A DNA stretch of 64,000 nucleotides from Komagataeibacter sp. FNDCR2 (GTDB lineage Bacteria; Pseudomonadota; Alphaproteobacteria; Acetobacterales; Acetobacteraceae), in assembly GCF_021295395.1 (NCBI RefSeq), contig NZ_JAIWOU010000001.1:1796001-1860000 (forward strand), in the 5' to 3' direction. The translations under genes and the position numbers were made by a program. Numbering within the stretch: the first letter of the stretch is position 1; the number at the start of each line of letters is the position of its first letter. The notes under the pieces are model-generated. The model was given only the letters and a program-made list of their open reading frames with translations. It was not told the DNA's origin and did not search any database. Below, in pieces: positions 17,406-27,005 of this stretch.

Positions 17406-18038
17406 TTGCGCCGTCTTGTTGCTATCTGTATCCCGCTCGGTCTGGCCGCCTGCGCGCAGCACACGCCCCGCCCCATGGCGAATTACTGCCGCCAGCCCGC
17501 GGTAACCGCCGCCGTGGTGGCCGCCGCCAACCGGACCCCCGGCGCAACCTCGCCCGCCATCCGGTTTGTGGACGGCACGGTCAAAAGCGCCATCTATAAC
17601 GACCATGTGCAGGTCATGACCTGCCATGGCAGCCTGGTGCGCCGGGACGGCACGCAGCAGGACGGCGTCGCCATTGCCCGCCTGTCCCACCTGCATACGG
17701 GCTGGAAACAGATCTGGCGCACATCCGTCGCCACGCATCAGTGGATCGCGGATGAGGACATCAACAAAAACCGGCTGGACCAGTACGCCGCGTATTACGA
17801 CCATACGCCCGATGCCTGCAAACCCTTCGCCCATGACCTGTTCTATGGCGCGCCCAAATCCGACAAGGACACCGCCCACCTGCGCGAGACGCTGTACGAC
17901 TGCCTTGCGGACCACAACGTCAAGCCCCTGCGCCCCGTATCGGGCGTGGATCATACCTACAGCCCGTTCGGCATGAATTTCTACATTCCCTACTATACCA
18001 ACCTGAACGCGGACGATAACGGTCCCTTCCTGTACTGA
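17406..18038 (+). CDS. Lipoprotein of unknown function
   Basis: 210 aa from a TTG start at 17406, chosen because AAGGAAGAAA lies just upstream and it yields a proper lipoprotein signal: RRLVAICIPLGLAAC with lipobox LAAC; a GTG start at 17355 is possible. The mature part has four more Cys (CRQP, MTCHG, DACKPF, YDCL) that could form disulfides, and aromatic-rich stretches (YAAYYDHTPD, NFYIPYYTN). No family recognised. It ends 8 bp before the deformylase-like gene, so the two are probably co-transcribed. Confidence 0.65.
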   Translation: MRRLVAICIPLGLAACAQHTPRPMANYCRQPAVTAAVVAAANRTPGATSPAIRFVDGTVKSAIYNDHVQVMTCHGSLVRRDGTQQDGVAIARLSHLHTGWKQIWRTSVATHQWIADEDINKNRLDQYAAYYDHTPDACKPFAHDLFYGAPKSDKDTAHLRETLYDCLADHNVKPLRPVSGVDHTYSPFGMNFYIPYYTNLNADDNGPFLY

Positions 18039-18046
18039 CCGCGCCC

Positions 18047-18592
18047 ATGGCCATCCTGCCCCTCATCCGCTTTCCCCATCCCTGTCTGGAACAGGTGGCA
18101 AGCCCTGTTGACGCCACGGCCGCCGCCACGGGGCGACTGGCGCATGACCTGCTTGAAACCATGCATGCCGCCCCCGGCATCGGCATGACCGCCTGCCATG
18201 CCGGGATCATGCAGCGGCTCGTGGTGATCGACCTGCCCACCGACGGGCACGGCCCGCGTATCTATGCCAACCCGGAAATTATCTGGAACAGCACGGAAAC
18301 CGCAACGCGGGAGGAAGGCAGCGTGTCCATGCCCGGCATCCACGCGCCCGTCACCCGGCCGGAGCGCGTGCGGGTCCGCTATACCCGGCCTGATGGCACG
18401 CAGGCGGAAGACGCGGCCGATGGCCTGCTGGCGCTGTGCCTCCAGCATGAAATCGACCAGATCAACGGCATTTTCTGGATCCGGCGGCTGTCACGCCTGC
18501 GCCGTGACCGGGTGCTGAAACGGTACGCGAAGCTTGAACGTGACCACGCGATGGCCGGCGTTCAGTCCACTTTCCCGTCATCAAGCATATAG
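18047..18592 (+). CDS. Peptide deformylase-like protein lacking metal ligands
   Basis: 181 aa, the length and overall layout of bacterial peptide deformylase, which removes the formyl group from new polypeptides using a Cys and two His as metal ligands. Motif 1 (GxGLAAxQ) is GIGMTACHAG, motif 2 (EGCLS) is EGSVSMPG with Ser/Val in place of the Cys-Leu pair, and motif 3 (HEIDHLNG) is QHEIDQINGIFW, with the second His replaced by Gln. Only one of three metal ligands remains, so a deformylase reaction is unlikely; it may bind nascent chains or another ligand, or be decaying. The remaining fold signals (P.L...a, NP.I, the basic C-terminal helix LSRLRRDRVLKRYAKLER) are intact. Its last 31 bp overlap phoB from the opposite strand. 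Confidence 0.8.
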   Translation: MAILPLIRFPHPCLEQVASPVDATAAATGRLAHDLLETMHAAPGIGMTACHAGIMQRLVVIDLPTDGHGPRIYANPEIIWNSTETATREEGSVSMPGIHAPVTRPERVRVRYTRPDGTQAEDAADGLLALCLQHEIDQINGIFWIRRLSRLRRDRVLKRYAKLERDHAMAGVQSTFPSSSI

Positions 18593-19290
18593 CCGCTGGA
18601 GCGCACCGTGCGGATCAGGTCCGCCCCCCCCGTGGCGTTCAGCGCCATGCGCAGCCTGCGGATATGCACATCCACCGTGCGTTCCTCCACATGGATGCGG
18701 TCATCCCATGCGGCGGCCAGTATTTCAGCGCGTGAGAACACCCGGCGTGGGTTGCGCATCAGATGCAGCAGGATGCGATATTCCGTCGGTCCCAGCGCCA
18801 GCGCGCTTCCCGCGCGGGTCACGCGCCGCGCCCCGTGGTCAAGGGTGATGTCGGCAAAGGCCAGTTCATCGGATGGCTGGGCCGCGACAGGATCCGCCAC
18901 GCGGCCCCGGCTGCGGCGCATGACGGCCCGCACGCGGGCGTGCAGCACATCCATCCCGCAGGGCTTGACCAGATAGTCATCCGCGCCAAGGTCAAGCGCG
19001 CGGATGGAATCCTGTTCCTCCCCCCGCGCGGTCAGCATGATGACGGGCAGGTAGCGCGTCGCGGTGGCCATGCGCAGCCTGCGGCACAGATCCACCCCCG
19101 ACAGGCCCGGCATCATCCAGTCCAGCAGCACGAGGTCGGGCTTCCATTCCGCCACTTCCCGCAGCGCGTCCACGCCATTATCCACCGGCATGACGGCGTG
19201 ACCGGCGGCCTCGAGATTATAGACCAGCATGACGGACAGGGCAGCATCATCCTCCGCCACAAGGATACGGAGCGGCTGGTCAGCCTGCAC
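18562..19290 (-). CDS. phoB: PhoB-type response regulator
   Basis: 242 aa OmpR/PhoB-family regulator of the phosphate response. Receiver domain (about 8-125): acidic pair EDD, phospho-acceptor Asp in LVLLDWMMPG, conserved Thr in IMLTARGEE and Lys in YLVKPCG. C-terminal winged helix (about 150-238): LTPTEYRILLHLM-like GPTEYRILLHLM, RAEILAAAWD, ERTVDVHIRRLRMALN and IRTVRSSGYML, the PhoB DNA-binding signature. It follows phoU by 5 bp, so both are one transcription unit; phoR and pst genes are not in the window. The 3' end overlaps the deformylase-like gene. Confidence 0.92.
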   Translation of the reverse strand: MQADQPLRILVAEDDAALSVMLVYNLEAAGHAVMPVDNGVDALREVAEWKPDLVLLDWMMPGLSGVDLCRRLRMATATRYLPVIMLTARGEEQDSIRALDLGADDYLVKPCGMDVLHARVRAVMRRSRGRVADPVAAQPSDELAFADITLDHGARRVTRAGSALALGPTEYRILLHLMRNPRRVFSRAEILAAAWDDRIHVEERTVDVHIRRLRMALNATGGADLIRTVRSSGYMLDDGKVD

Positions 19291-19295
19291 GGATG

Positions 19296-20000
19296 TCAGT
19301 TCCCCTGTCCTGAAAACCCGCCACGCGGCCGGACAACGGGCAGGATCTCGCCCGTTGCGGTATAATAGACACGCTCGGCGATGTTGGTGGCGTGGTCGCC
19401 GATGCGCTCAAGGTTCTTGGCGATGAACAGCAGGTGCGTGCACGGCCCGATATTGCGCGGGTCTTCCATCATGTAGGTGACCAGTTCGCGGAACATGGCG
19501 TTGTACAGTTCATCCACCGCCGTGTCGGACTGCCAGACTTCACGCGCGAGATCGGCGTTGCGCTGGCTCATGGCGTCGATGGCGCGGCGCAGGTTGTCCT
19601 GCACCAGCCGCCCCATGCCCCGTAGCCCGCTTACCGAAACGCGCGACGCCAGAAGTTCCGCCCGCAGCGAACGCCGCGCGATGGAGGCGGCGCAGTCGCC
19701 AATGCGTTCCATGTCCCCCGTGATCTTGAGCGCGGAGACCACTTCGCGCAGATCCCCCGCCACCGGGGAGCGCAGGGCGAGGATGCGTATGACCATGGCC
19801 TCCACATCGCGTTCAAGCGTATCGACCTGCGGGTCAAGGTCGGAGGCGACACCGGCGGCGTTTTCGTCACGGTCGGCAATGGCGGCGACGGCCTGCGATG
19901 TCTGCCGTTCCACCAGCCCGCCCATGCGCGCCATCATGGAACGCAGATGCTCCAGTTCCTGCTCGTAGCTGCGTACGATGTGTGCCGATTCCTGTCCCAC
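19296..20000 (-). CDS. phoU: Phosphate signalling protein PhoU
   Basis: 234 aa from a GTG at 20000 with AGGAAGG eight nucleotides upstream; a longer frame upstream gives no family sequence. PhoU is an all-helical cytoplasmic protein with two three-helix repeats that connects the Pst transporter to PhoR. Seen: ITGDMERIGDCAASIARRS in repeat 1 and LLFIAKNLERIGDHATNIAERVYY in repeat 2, each with the metal-binding (E/D)R.GD..T/A.I signature. Directly upstream of phoB with a 5-bp gap. Confidence 0.94.
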   Translation of the reverse strand: MGQESAHIVRSYEQELEHLRSMMARMGGLVERQTSQAVAAIADRDENAAGVASDLDPQVDTLERDVEAMVIRILALRSPVAGDLREVVSALKITGDMERIGDCAASIARRSLRAELLASRVSVSGLRGMGRLVQDNLRRAIDAMSQRNADLAREVWQSDTAVDELYNAMFRELVTYMMEDPRNIGPCTHLLFIAKNLERIGDHATNIAERVYYTATGEILPVVRPRGGFSGQGN

Positions 20001-20171
20001 CCGGAAACCTTCCTGCCTGCCCGCACAATTATACGGGATGTGCCCGATAACAGGGCTTACGATACGCCTTGTGCGTATATTATAGCGGTCGCCGATTTGT
20101 TCAAGCGATGTCATGCCCGGCAAGGGGTGGCACAAAATAATGAAATAAAAAGATTTTTTCAGGAACATTCA

Positions 20172-22521
20172 ATGCCGCGCATGCCCTGCCCCCCGCGCGC
20201 GCCCGATGGTGGCGCCTTTTCATACCGGCACATGCTTACGGCGGCACTGGGCGCGATGCTGGGGCTGGGGCCGGGCATGGCGGCGGGCAATGACAACACA
20301 CCCCCCTCCGCCACCACGCCGCCACCCACCCCGCACCCGCCCGTGAAGGTGGAAACGCTGCGGGTGACCAGCCAGCGCGTGGTCGGCACCCAGCCCGGCG
20401 GCGGGCTGATCCGGGTGGAGGACGCGGCCAAATCCGTCAGCACCATCGGCACGGATTTCATGCGCAAGCAGGCCCCCAGCGCCACGGCGTTCGACATGGT
20501 CAGCCTGCTGCCCGGGGCCAATGTCTCCTCATCCGACCCGCTGGGCTTTTCACCCCAGACCAATATCAGCGTACGCGGGCTGGGGGGGGGATTCGATCGG
20601 CTACCTGCTCGAAGGCATGCCGCTGAACGATATTGCCTATTACAACGGCTATCCCGGCCAGTTCGCGGATACCGAGAATTACCAGAGTGTCGCGCTGGAG
20701 CAGGGATCGGCGGATCTGGACGCCCCCGTGCTCAACGCGGCGGGGGGGCTCATGAGCATGTCCTTCCGCGACCCCTCCACCCGCGCGGGCGGGTACGCGG
20801 ATGTATCTTATGGGTCATACAACACCAACCGGCAGTTCCTGCGGCTGGAAACCGGGCAGATCGGGCATACCGGCATACGCGGCTTCGTATCGTATTCCCA
20901 CGGTTATACCGATAACTGGCGTGGCCCCGGCCATGACGAGCGCCAGCATATCGATTTCAAGTTCCTGCGTGAATGGGGGGCGGGCAACCGCGTCTCGGTC
21001 ATCGGGACATGGAATACGATGGTCGCCAGCTACTATCCGCCCGTGGACAAGGCGGACTGGCAGGCGGAAGGCCCGCATGGCGCGGCGAACAACCTCGCCG
21101 CCACCTACAACCCCAACGACGCCGCCGGGGGCACGGATTACTGGGCGCTGTACCGCCAGCCGGAGCGGATATTCTACATGGCGGCCCCGGCGCGCCTTAC
21201 GCTGGCGCGCGACCTGCACCTCAAGCTCACGCCCTATGCCCAGTGGAGCTACGGCAACGACCCCGGTGGCACCACCATGGGGGAAACCGGGATGTTCAGC
21301 GGCCCAAGCCCCGCAGGCGTGCCGGATGCCGATGCCGTGGTGCGCGCCAACTGGACCCAGACCAGCTACCGCGCCGGCTTCAACGCGGCGCTGGACTGGC
21401 AGCTTGGCAACCATGACCTGGTGTTCGGCTACTGGTACGATTATTCCGATGACAGCGAACACCAGCCCTTCACCGCCGTGAGCGCCAGCGGCAACGCGGC
21501 CGACATATGGGTGGACCGGATCAGCCGCACCATATTGCTGCCCGATGGCCAGCAACTGGACGCGGGCAGTTACCACATGATTTCACAGACCAATGCGCTG
21601 TACCTGGGCGACCGGATGCACTTCCTGGGCCACAGGCTCATGGTGGATGTCGGCTTCAAGGAAGTGATGCTGGACCGCCAGGGCACCACCACCCCCGCCA
21701 TGGGGGCGCAGAGTGCGGCGGGCAGCAACACGGCCGTACCCCTGCCGCGCATTGCGATCCGCTATCGCATCACACCCCGGCACATGGTGTTCTTCAACAC
21801 CACGACCAATTTCCGCACCCCCGATGAAAGCGCCCTGTTCGGCGGGGTCACGGCCAGTGGCATCGCAACGCAGCTCAGGAACGAATATTCCGTGTCCGAG
21901 GAACTGGGCTACCGCTACAGTGGCGACCTGATCGTCGGCAGCCTGACCCTGTTCAACTATGATTTCACCAACCGGGAAATCCAGACGCTGCTGAACGTGA
22001 ACGGCGCGCAGGTGGACTCCACCATCAATGGCGGGGGCCAGACATCACGCGGGGTGGATGTGGAAATGGGGCTCAAGCCCTGGCACCACTTCGCGCCCTA
22101 CCTGTCGGGTGAATACCTGCACGCGACCATTGACAGCGATATCCCCTCCGCCAGCGGGCTGCTCCCCACGCGCGGCAGGACGGCGGTGGAAAGCCCCACC
22201 CTGCAGGCCTCCGCCGGGCTGAGTTACGATGATGGCCATATCTTCGGCATCGCGTCCGTCCATTACACGGGGCGGCAGTATTCCACCTTCATGAACGACG
22301 AACGCATGCCCGACCACACCACGGGCAATCTGGCCATAGGCTACCGCATGGATGACCACGCCTTCCTCTCGCATCCCGAATTCCGCATGAATTTCATCAA
22401 CATCACCAACCAGCATTACCTGTCCGGCGTGGCAACCCCCACGCTTACGGCGGCTGAAGGCCCGCAATATTACGTGGGCGGCGGGCTGGCGGTGCTGTTC
22501 ACGGCGGCTTCGGGGTTCTGA
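20172..22521 (+). pseudogene. TonB-dependent receptor, out of frame at a nine-G tract
   Basis: Two overlapping frames make one receptor. The first (ATG 20172, AGGAAC upstream) encodes signal peptide, a Pro-rich stretch, a TonB-box-like VETLRVTSQ and the start of the plug (SVSTIGTDFMRKQAP, VSLLPGANVSSSDP, NISVRGLGG). At 20582-20590 a run of nine G shifts it to a short nonsense tail. The other frame continues at DSIGYLLEGMPLNDIAYY through the plug and the 22-strand barrel to the final Phe at 22521. Removing one G joins the frames as SVRGLGGDSIGYLLEG, the expected plug sequence, giving about 782 aa. Homopolymer slippage (phase variation) or a sequencing error are both possible. The barrel resembles the receptors of the iron-complex type; ligand unknown. 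Confidence 0.88.
20582..20590 (+). repeat. G9 homopolymer inside the TonB-receptor gene
   Basis: Nine consecutive G. Eight G restore a full-length receptor, nine or seven do not. This is the longest G run I saw inside a coding region of the window. Confidence 0.9.
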
Positions 22522-22540
22522 GGGGAGACCGGTACGGCCT

Positions 22541-23371
22541 TCATCCCGGCTCGATCTGGCGGCGCACGCCAAAACATTCCGCCGGGCCGGGAAAGCGGCG
22601 GGTGCGCACATCTTCCGCGTAGCGGGCGGCGGCATCGTCAATCACGCGCCCCACATCCGCGTAGCGACGGACAAAGCGCGGGGTGAACGCCCCAAACGCG
22701 CCCAGCATGTCATCGACCACCAGCACCTGCCCGTCACAGGCTGGCGAGGCGCCGATACCGATGACCGGCACGGTCATGCCGGTCGTGATATCGCGCGCGA
22801 CGGGTTCCACCGTGCCCTCCAGCACAATGGCGAAGGCGCCCGCGGCCGCGATGGCATGGGCGTCCGCCCGCACCTTGCGCGCCTGGTCCGCATCGCGCCC
22901 CTGCGTGCGGAAACCCCCGGTGGTCTTGACCGCCTGCGGCATGAGTCCCACATGGCCGCACACGGGAATGCCCCGCTGGGCAAGGAAACCGACCGTCTCC
23001 GCCATTTCCGCGCCGCCTTCCAGCTTGACCGCGCCACAGCCGGTTTCCGCCATGATGCGGGCGGCGTTGCGGAACGCCTGCGCGGGGGATTCCTGATAGG
23101 AACCAAACGGCATGTCCACCACCACCAGCGCCTGACGCGAACCGCGCACCACCGCGGCGCCATGGGCGACCATCATGTCCATGCTGACGCCCAGCGTATC
23201 GGGCAGGCCATAGACCACCATGCCCAGCGAATCCCCCACCAGCAGGACATCGACATGCGCATCGAGCATGCTGGCCATGGGCGCGGTATAGGCCGTCAGC
23301 CACACACCGGGCACTTCACCCTTCGTGACATCACGTATGGTCCGCCGCCGGGGCTGTTCCACATTGCCCAT
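22541..23371 (-). CDS. panB: 3-methyl-2-oxobutanoate hydroxymethyltransferase
   Basis: 276 aa from ATG 23371, which has AGGAGA about 9 nt upstream (an ATG at 23398 lacks one). PanB transfers a hydroxymethyl group from methylene-THF to 2-oxoisovalerate, the first step of pantothenate synthesis. Seen: [30 protein letters not shown] with the metal-binding Asp, [24 protein letters not shown], and [20 protein letters not shown] (the GIGAG..cDGQ..V..D..G signature). The family-usual length is 260-280. panC is not adjacent. Confidence 0.96.
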   Translation of the reverse strand: MGNVEQPRRRTIRDVTKGEVPGVWLTAYTAPMASMLDAHVDVLLVGDSLGMVVYGLPDTLGVSMDMMVAHGAAVVRGSRQALVVVDMPFGSYQESPAQAFRNAARIMAETGCGAVKLEGGAEMAETVGFLAQRGIPVCGHVGLMPQAVKTTGGFRTQGRDADQARKVRADAHAIAAAGAFAIVLEGTVEPVARDITTGMTVPVIGIGASPACDGQVLVVDDMLGAFGAFTPRFVRRYADVGRVIDDAAARYAEDVRTRRFPGPAECFGVRRQIEPG

Positions 23372-23812
23372 GCCTGCCTCTCTCCTGCCATTATCCATCG
23401 GGTATAATGGCTTCTGGCATATTGCAGCACTCCGGTGTTTGCAAATCCCCGCCGGAAGGGCGCGTCAGGCCATGCAATCCTGTAGGCGAACCAATGCGCC
23501 CCATGCCGCGTTACGGGCGGCGTCAGGACAACACGCTACCGGAAACGTTACGGGCCGGCCGGGCAACCTGTCATGGATTTAATGCGATATTAATAACCAT
23601 TATCATATTCCATGCCTATAATGGCAATGTGGGGTGTGACCGCAAAGCGTTCCCGCACCACCCCGACCCGACGCCCGATACATGAACCCTGATCCAGTGT
23701 AACCCGTCGCGCCCCGCTTCCCCACGCCGGGACAGGCAGGCACAGACCGCCGTGTAAAACACCTGCCCGATACTGCAGATCCTCTGGCCATACATATTTC
23801 AAGGACCGCCCG
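23372..23812. other. Gene-free stretch between panB and the 331-aa gene
   Basis: About 440 bp. TATAAT at 23402-23407 reads on the plus strand. A weak AT-rich palindrome (23586-23610, GATATT..AATAATC-like) recalls a Fur box but matches poorly. No gene, tRNA or terminator is convincing. Confidence 0.35.
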
Positions 23813-24808
23813 ATGCGTGAAACACGTTCCGCCCCGGCTATCTGGCACATGCAGCATTCCCGCCCCGAGACGCTGGTAAACTATTTCGACCCCTGGCAGC
23901 CGATCGCCCGCCAGCTCGACCTCCTGTCCAACCGCTTCAGGACCGTCAGGGCGCTGTGCGACGTGCAGGCAGGCGCTACGGAAGCGGAAAACGCCAGCCT
24001 GCTGGAGCTGTGCGACGCGCTTGCCTTCCACCTGATCCGGGCATGCATGTGGTGGCAGGTCGATTTCTCGCCGCGCGCGGTAACCGGGATGTCGGCCACC
24101 AGCTTCATGATCCATGCCCGCCGCCATACGGAGCGCGTGGTGGAAGATGAAAGCCTGCTCGATGTCCTGACATGGCAGCATTACATGCACCGCACCGACG
24201 CCGGGCACATCATGGTGACCGGGACCGACCCGCTATGCCGGGGCGCCACCACGATCCTGTACGGGATTGACGGCCGGCGCGGCTTCCGCTTCGCCATGCG
24301 CCGCGCTGGCGGGGCACCGAACTGGAACGACATCACCTATCCGGATTTCGTGGCCGCCTGCCTGAACGCGCGCGCGCTGCATTGCCTGATCCAGACCGAA
24401 TGCACCGCCATAGGCGAATGGGACCTGGCGCGCGACGAGCATACACAGGCGGCAAGCTACCATACGCAGTATTTCCGCACCATCGGGCAGGCCAACCCGG
24501 TGGAACGCTACGCCATGGCGCTGGAGCAGCTTGGCCGCTTCCATTCCCGTTTCGGACGCTTCGAGATGGAGAACATCGTCAATCATCTCGCCTTTGCCGT
24601 GGCGCAGGCGGCCCATACGCAGGGCGCCAGCATTGCCGACCTGCTGCGCAATGGCACGGACCGGCCCATCAACCCGCGAATCGCGGGGAGCCTGAAAAAG
24701 CGCGCCCTGACCCATGTCGCCACCGGCACCGACCCGCTGCGGCGCACGGAACTCGATACCCTGCTTACACAGGTGGAAACCGGCTTTGCCCTGTCGCACC
24801 GGAGCTGA
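23813..24808 (+). CDS. Unknown 331-aa protein upstream of an AAA+ ATPase
   Basis: No family recognised. Soluble, no signal peptide or membrane helix. The start sits after AAGGACCGCCCG. The sequence is rich in His, Arg and Trp (HLIRACMWWQVDF, FMIHARRHTERVVEDE, WQHYMHRTDAGHIM) and looks mostly helical in its N-terminal two-thirds; the middle block TVTGTDPLCRGATTILYGIDGRRGFRF-like region (GTDPLCRGATTILYG) appears beta-rich. The end (RALTHVATGTDPLRRTELDTLL) is helical. It is followed 93 bp later, on the same strand, by a 696-aa tandem AAA+ ATPase, so a functional pair is possible but unproven. Confidence 0.6.
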   Translation: MRETRSAPAIWHMQHSRPETLVNYFDPWQPIARQLDLLSNRFRTVRALCDVQAGATEAENASLLELCDALAFHLIRACMWWQVDFSPRAVTGMSATSFMIHARRHTERVVEDESLLDVLTWQHYMHRTDAGHIMVTGTDPLCRGATTILYGIDGRRGFRFAMRRAGGAPNWNDITYPDFVAACLNARALHCLIQTECTAIGEWDLARDEHTQAASYHTQYFRTIGQANPVERYAMALEQLGRFHSRFGRFEMENIVNHLAFAVAQAAHTQGASIADLLRNGTDRPINPRIAGSLKKRALTHVATGTDPLRRTELDTLLTQVETGFALSHRS

Positions 24809-24901
24809 AACCGGGGGGAGGAAAAAACATATCGCACTCCCCCCACGACATCCGGGCCTGCACTACCTATATTCATGCTGGAGTAGCAGGAGACCCGATT
24901 A

Positions 24902-26992
24902 ATGGCAGTAGCCAAAAGCAGAAGACCAGCACCCCGCCGCAGGACGGTACAGGTCCGCTCGCCGCGCGTGCGCGGCGAGACGCGCCGCCTGCTGGAAATG
25001 CTGTGTATGCTGCATGGTTCGATCCATCGGGGATCGCGTGATGCCGGGGCGCTGGTCCGCTGCGTGGTGCAGGCCCAGCCCGACCTTGACCTGCCGGACA
25101 AGGTGCTGCCCGCCGCCCCCCGGCATGATGGTGAAAACCCGCCCACGGCCATGGAATGGAAACGCCTTGGCCACGCGCTGGAAGAAGCGCGCGTGCAGCA
25201 TGGGGGGGAGCGGGGCTATGTGGATACATGGCTTGAGGAACTGACCCAGGCCACGGGGCTGGGCCGCGTGGCGAGCGAGGTTCTGGGCCTGGCCATGTGC
25301 TACCGCCTGAACGGGCATTTCGAACAGTTATGGGATGACCTGTGCGAGAACCGTTCGCGCGGGCCGTTCCTGTGCGAGGACATCCCGCTGCTGCACCTGC
25401 TGCTGGGGCAGGAGGAAGACGACCTCGCCACCGCCCTCGCGCCGGAGGGGCAGTTGCGCATGAGCGGTCTCATGACCGTGGATGAGGACGGGGACATCAC
25501 CCTGCTGCCCCGGCTCATGGCGCTGATGAACCGGCGCGCGAACGTGGTGGGGGACATCCGTTCGCTGCTGCTGGGCCAGCCGCGCGCGGCCACCCTGCCG
25601 TGGGAAGCCTTCGCCCATCTGGGCCAGCAGGCCGAAATCGCGGCTAAGCTGCTGACCGCCGCGATCCGCCAGCACAGCACGGGCATCAATATCCTGCTGT
25701 ACGGCCCGCCCGGGACCGGCAAGACCGAGTTCGCCGCGACGCTGGCCCGCCACATCGGCGCGATCCTGTATCCGGTGGGCGAGGCCGACAGCGCGGGCGA
25801 CGAACCCTCGCGCCATGAACGGCTGGCCGACCTGCGGTGCAGCACGCGCCTGCTGCGCAATACGGATTCCATTCTCCTGTTCGATGAGGCGGAGGACCTG
25901 TTCACCTCCAGCCTGTTCGACCCGCCCCAGTCCTACAGCCGGGTCTTTTTCCACCGCATGCTGGAACAGGGCGGGACACCCGTGATCTGGACGGCGAACG
26001 ACCTGAACACGCTCGGCCCCGCCATCGCGCGGCGCATGGCGCTGTGTATCGAAGTCCGCCAGCCCGGCATCGGCGTACGCACGCGGCTGTGGCAGGACAT
26101 GGCGCGGGAGGAAAAGGTTGCTCTGGCCCCGGCGGACGCGGCGGATCTGGCCCGCGCCATTCCGGCGGCGCCCGCCATCTTCCGCAACGCGCTGCGCTCC
26201 ACCCATCTGGCGGGGGGTGATTCCGCCATGGCCAGCATGATCGCAACCGGGCTGGCCCGCGCGGCGGCGGGGGGGCAGATGCCCATGCCCGCGCAACCCG
26301 ACGTGACGGATTACGACGCCACCCTGATCAACGCGGATTGCGACCTTCAGGCCCTGACCCGCCGCCTGGCCCGGCCGGGCGCGCCGCGCGCGGTCTCGCT
26401 GCTGCTGTCCGGGCCGCCGGGTTCGGGCAAGAGCGCCTATGCCCGCCATCTGGCGGCGGAAATGGACATGCCCGTCCTGCAAAAGCGCGCCTCCGACCTG
26501 CTGGACAAATACGTAGGCCAGAGCGAGCAGCAGATCGCCGCCGCCTTTGCCGAAGCGTGTGACGGCGGGGCCTTCCTGATTATCGACGAGGCCGATGGCC
26601 TGCTGGGGGACCGGCGCACTGCCGAACGGTCGTGGGAAATCAGCCAGGTCAACGAGATGCTGACATGGATGGAACAGCACCCGCTGCCCTTCGCCTGCAC
26701 CACCAACCTGGTGGAGAAGCTGGACCCGGCCAGCATGCGGCGCTTCCTGTTCCGGGCGCGCTTTGGCTATCTGACCCATGACCAGGCGGAGCATGCGTTC
26801 CGCCGTTTCTTCGGGCAGGAGCCGCCCGCCGGCCTGCGGCATGCCCAGACGCTGGTGCCTTCGGACTTCGCGCTGGTGCTGCGCCGCGCGCGGCTGCTGG
26901 ATGAAAACCCCACGCCCGGGGAACTGCTCGCGCGCCTTCAGGCCGAAATCGCGGGGCGTGAGGGAAACAGGCGGATCGGGTTCATGTCCTGA
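24902..26992 (+). CDS. Tandem AAA+ ATPase
   Basis: 696 aa with two AAA modules after a ~230-residue N-terminal region of unknown fold (basic first 25 residues). Module 1: Walker A YGPPGTGKTE near residue 266, Walker B LLFDEAED near 325, sensor-1 Asn in WTANDLN, and a second-region Arg pair in AIARRMA. Module 2: Walker A SGPPGSGKS near 503, Walker B LIIDEADGL near 558, TTNLVEKLDPASMRRF with sensor-1 and Arg finger. So both sites look competent, as in the Cdc48/ClpA-like unfoldase layout, but the N-domain does not match any I know and no protease partner or Clp loop is visible. RBS CAGGAG lies 10 nt before ATG. Cytoplasmic; substrate unknown. Confidence 0.85.
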   Translation: MAVAKSRRPAPRRRTVQVRSPRVRGETRRLLEMLCMLHGSIHRGSRDAGALVRCVVQAQPDLDLPDKVLPAAPRHDGENPPTAMEWKRLGHALEEARVQHGGERGYVDTWLEELTQATGLGRVASEVLGLAMCYRLNGHFEQLWDDLCENRSRGPFLCEDIPLLHLLLGQEEDDLATALAPEGQLRMSGLMTVDEDGDITLLPRLMALMNRRANVVGDIRSLLLGQPRAATLPWEAFAHLGQQAEIAAKLLTAAIRQHSTGINILLYGPPGTGKTEFAATLARHIGAILYPVGEADSAGDEPSRHERLADLRCSTRLLRNTDSILLFDEAEDLFTSSLFDPPQSYSRVFFHRMLEQGGTPVIWTANDLNTLGPAIARRMALCIEVRQPGIGVRTRLWQDMAREEKVALAPADAADLARAIPAAPAIFRNALRSTHLAGGDSAMASMIATGLARAAAGGQMPMPAQPDVTDYDATLINADCDLQALTRRLARPGAPRAVSLLLSGPPGSGKSAYARHLAAEMDMPVLQKRASDLLDKYVGQSEQQIAAAFAEACDGGAFLIIDEADGLLGDRRTAERSWEISQVNEMLTWMEQHPLPFACTTNLVEKLDPASMRRFLFRARFGYLTHDQAEHAFRRFFGQEPPAGLRHAQTLVPSDFALVLRRARLLDENPTPGELLARLQAEIAGREGNRRIGFMS

Positions 26993-27005
26993 TCCGCGCG
27001 TAACG

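Noticed and set aside
23586..23610. Fur-box-like AT palindrome
   Set aside because: Too few matches to the 19-bp consensus and no iron gene follows directly.
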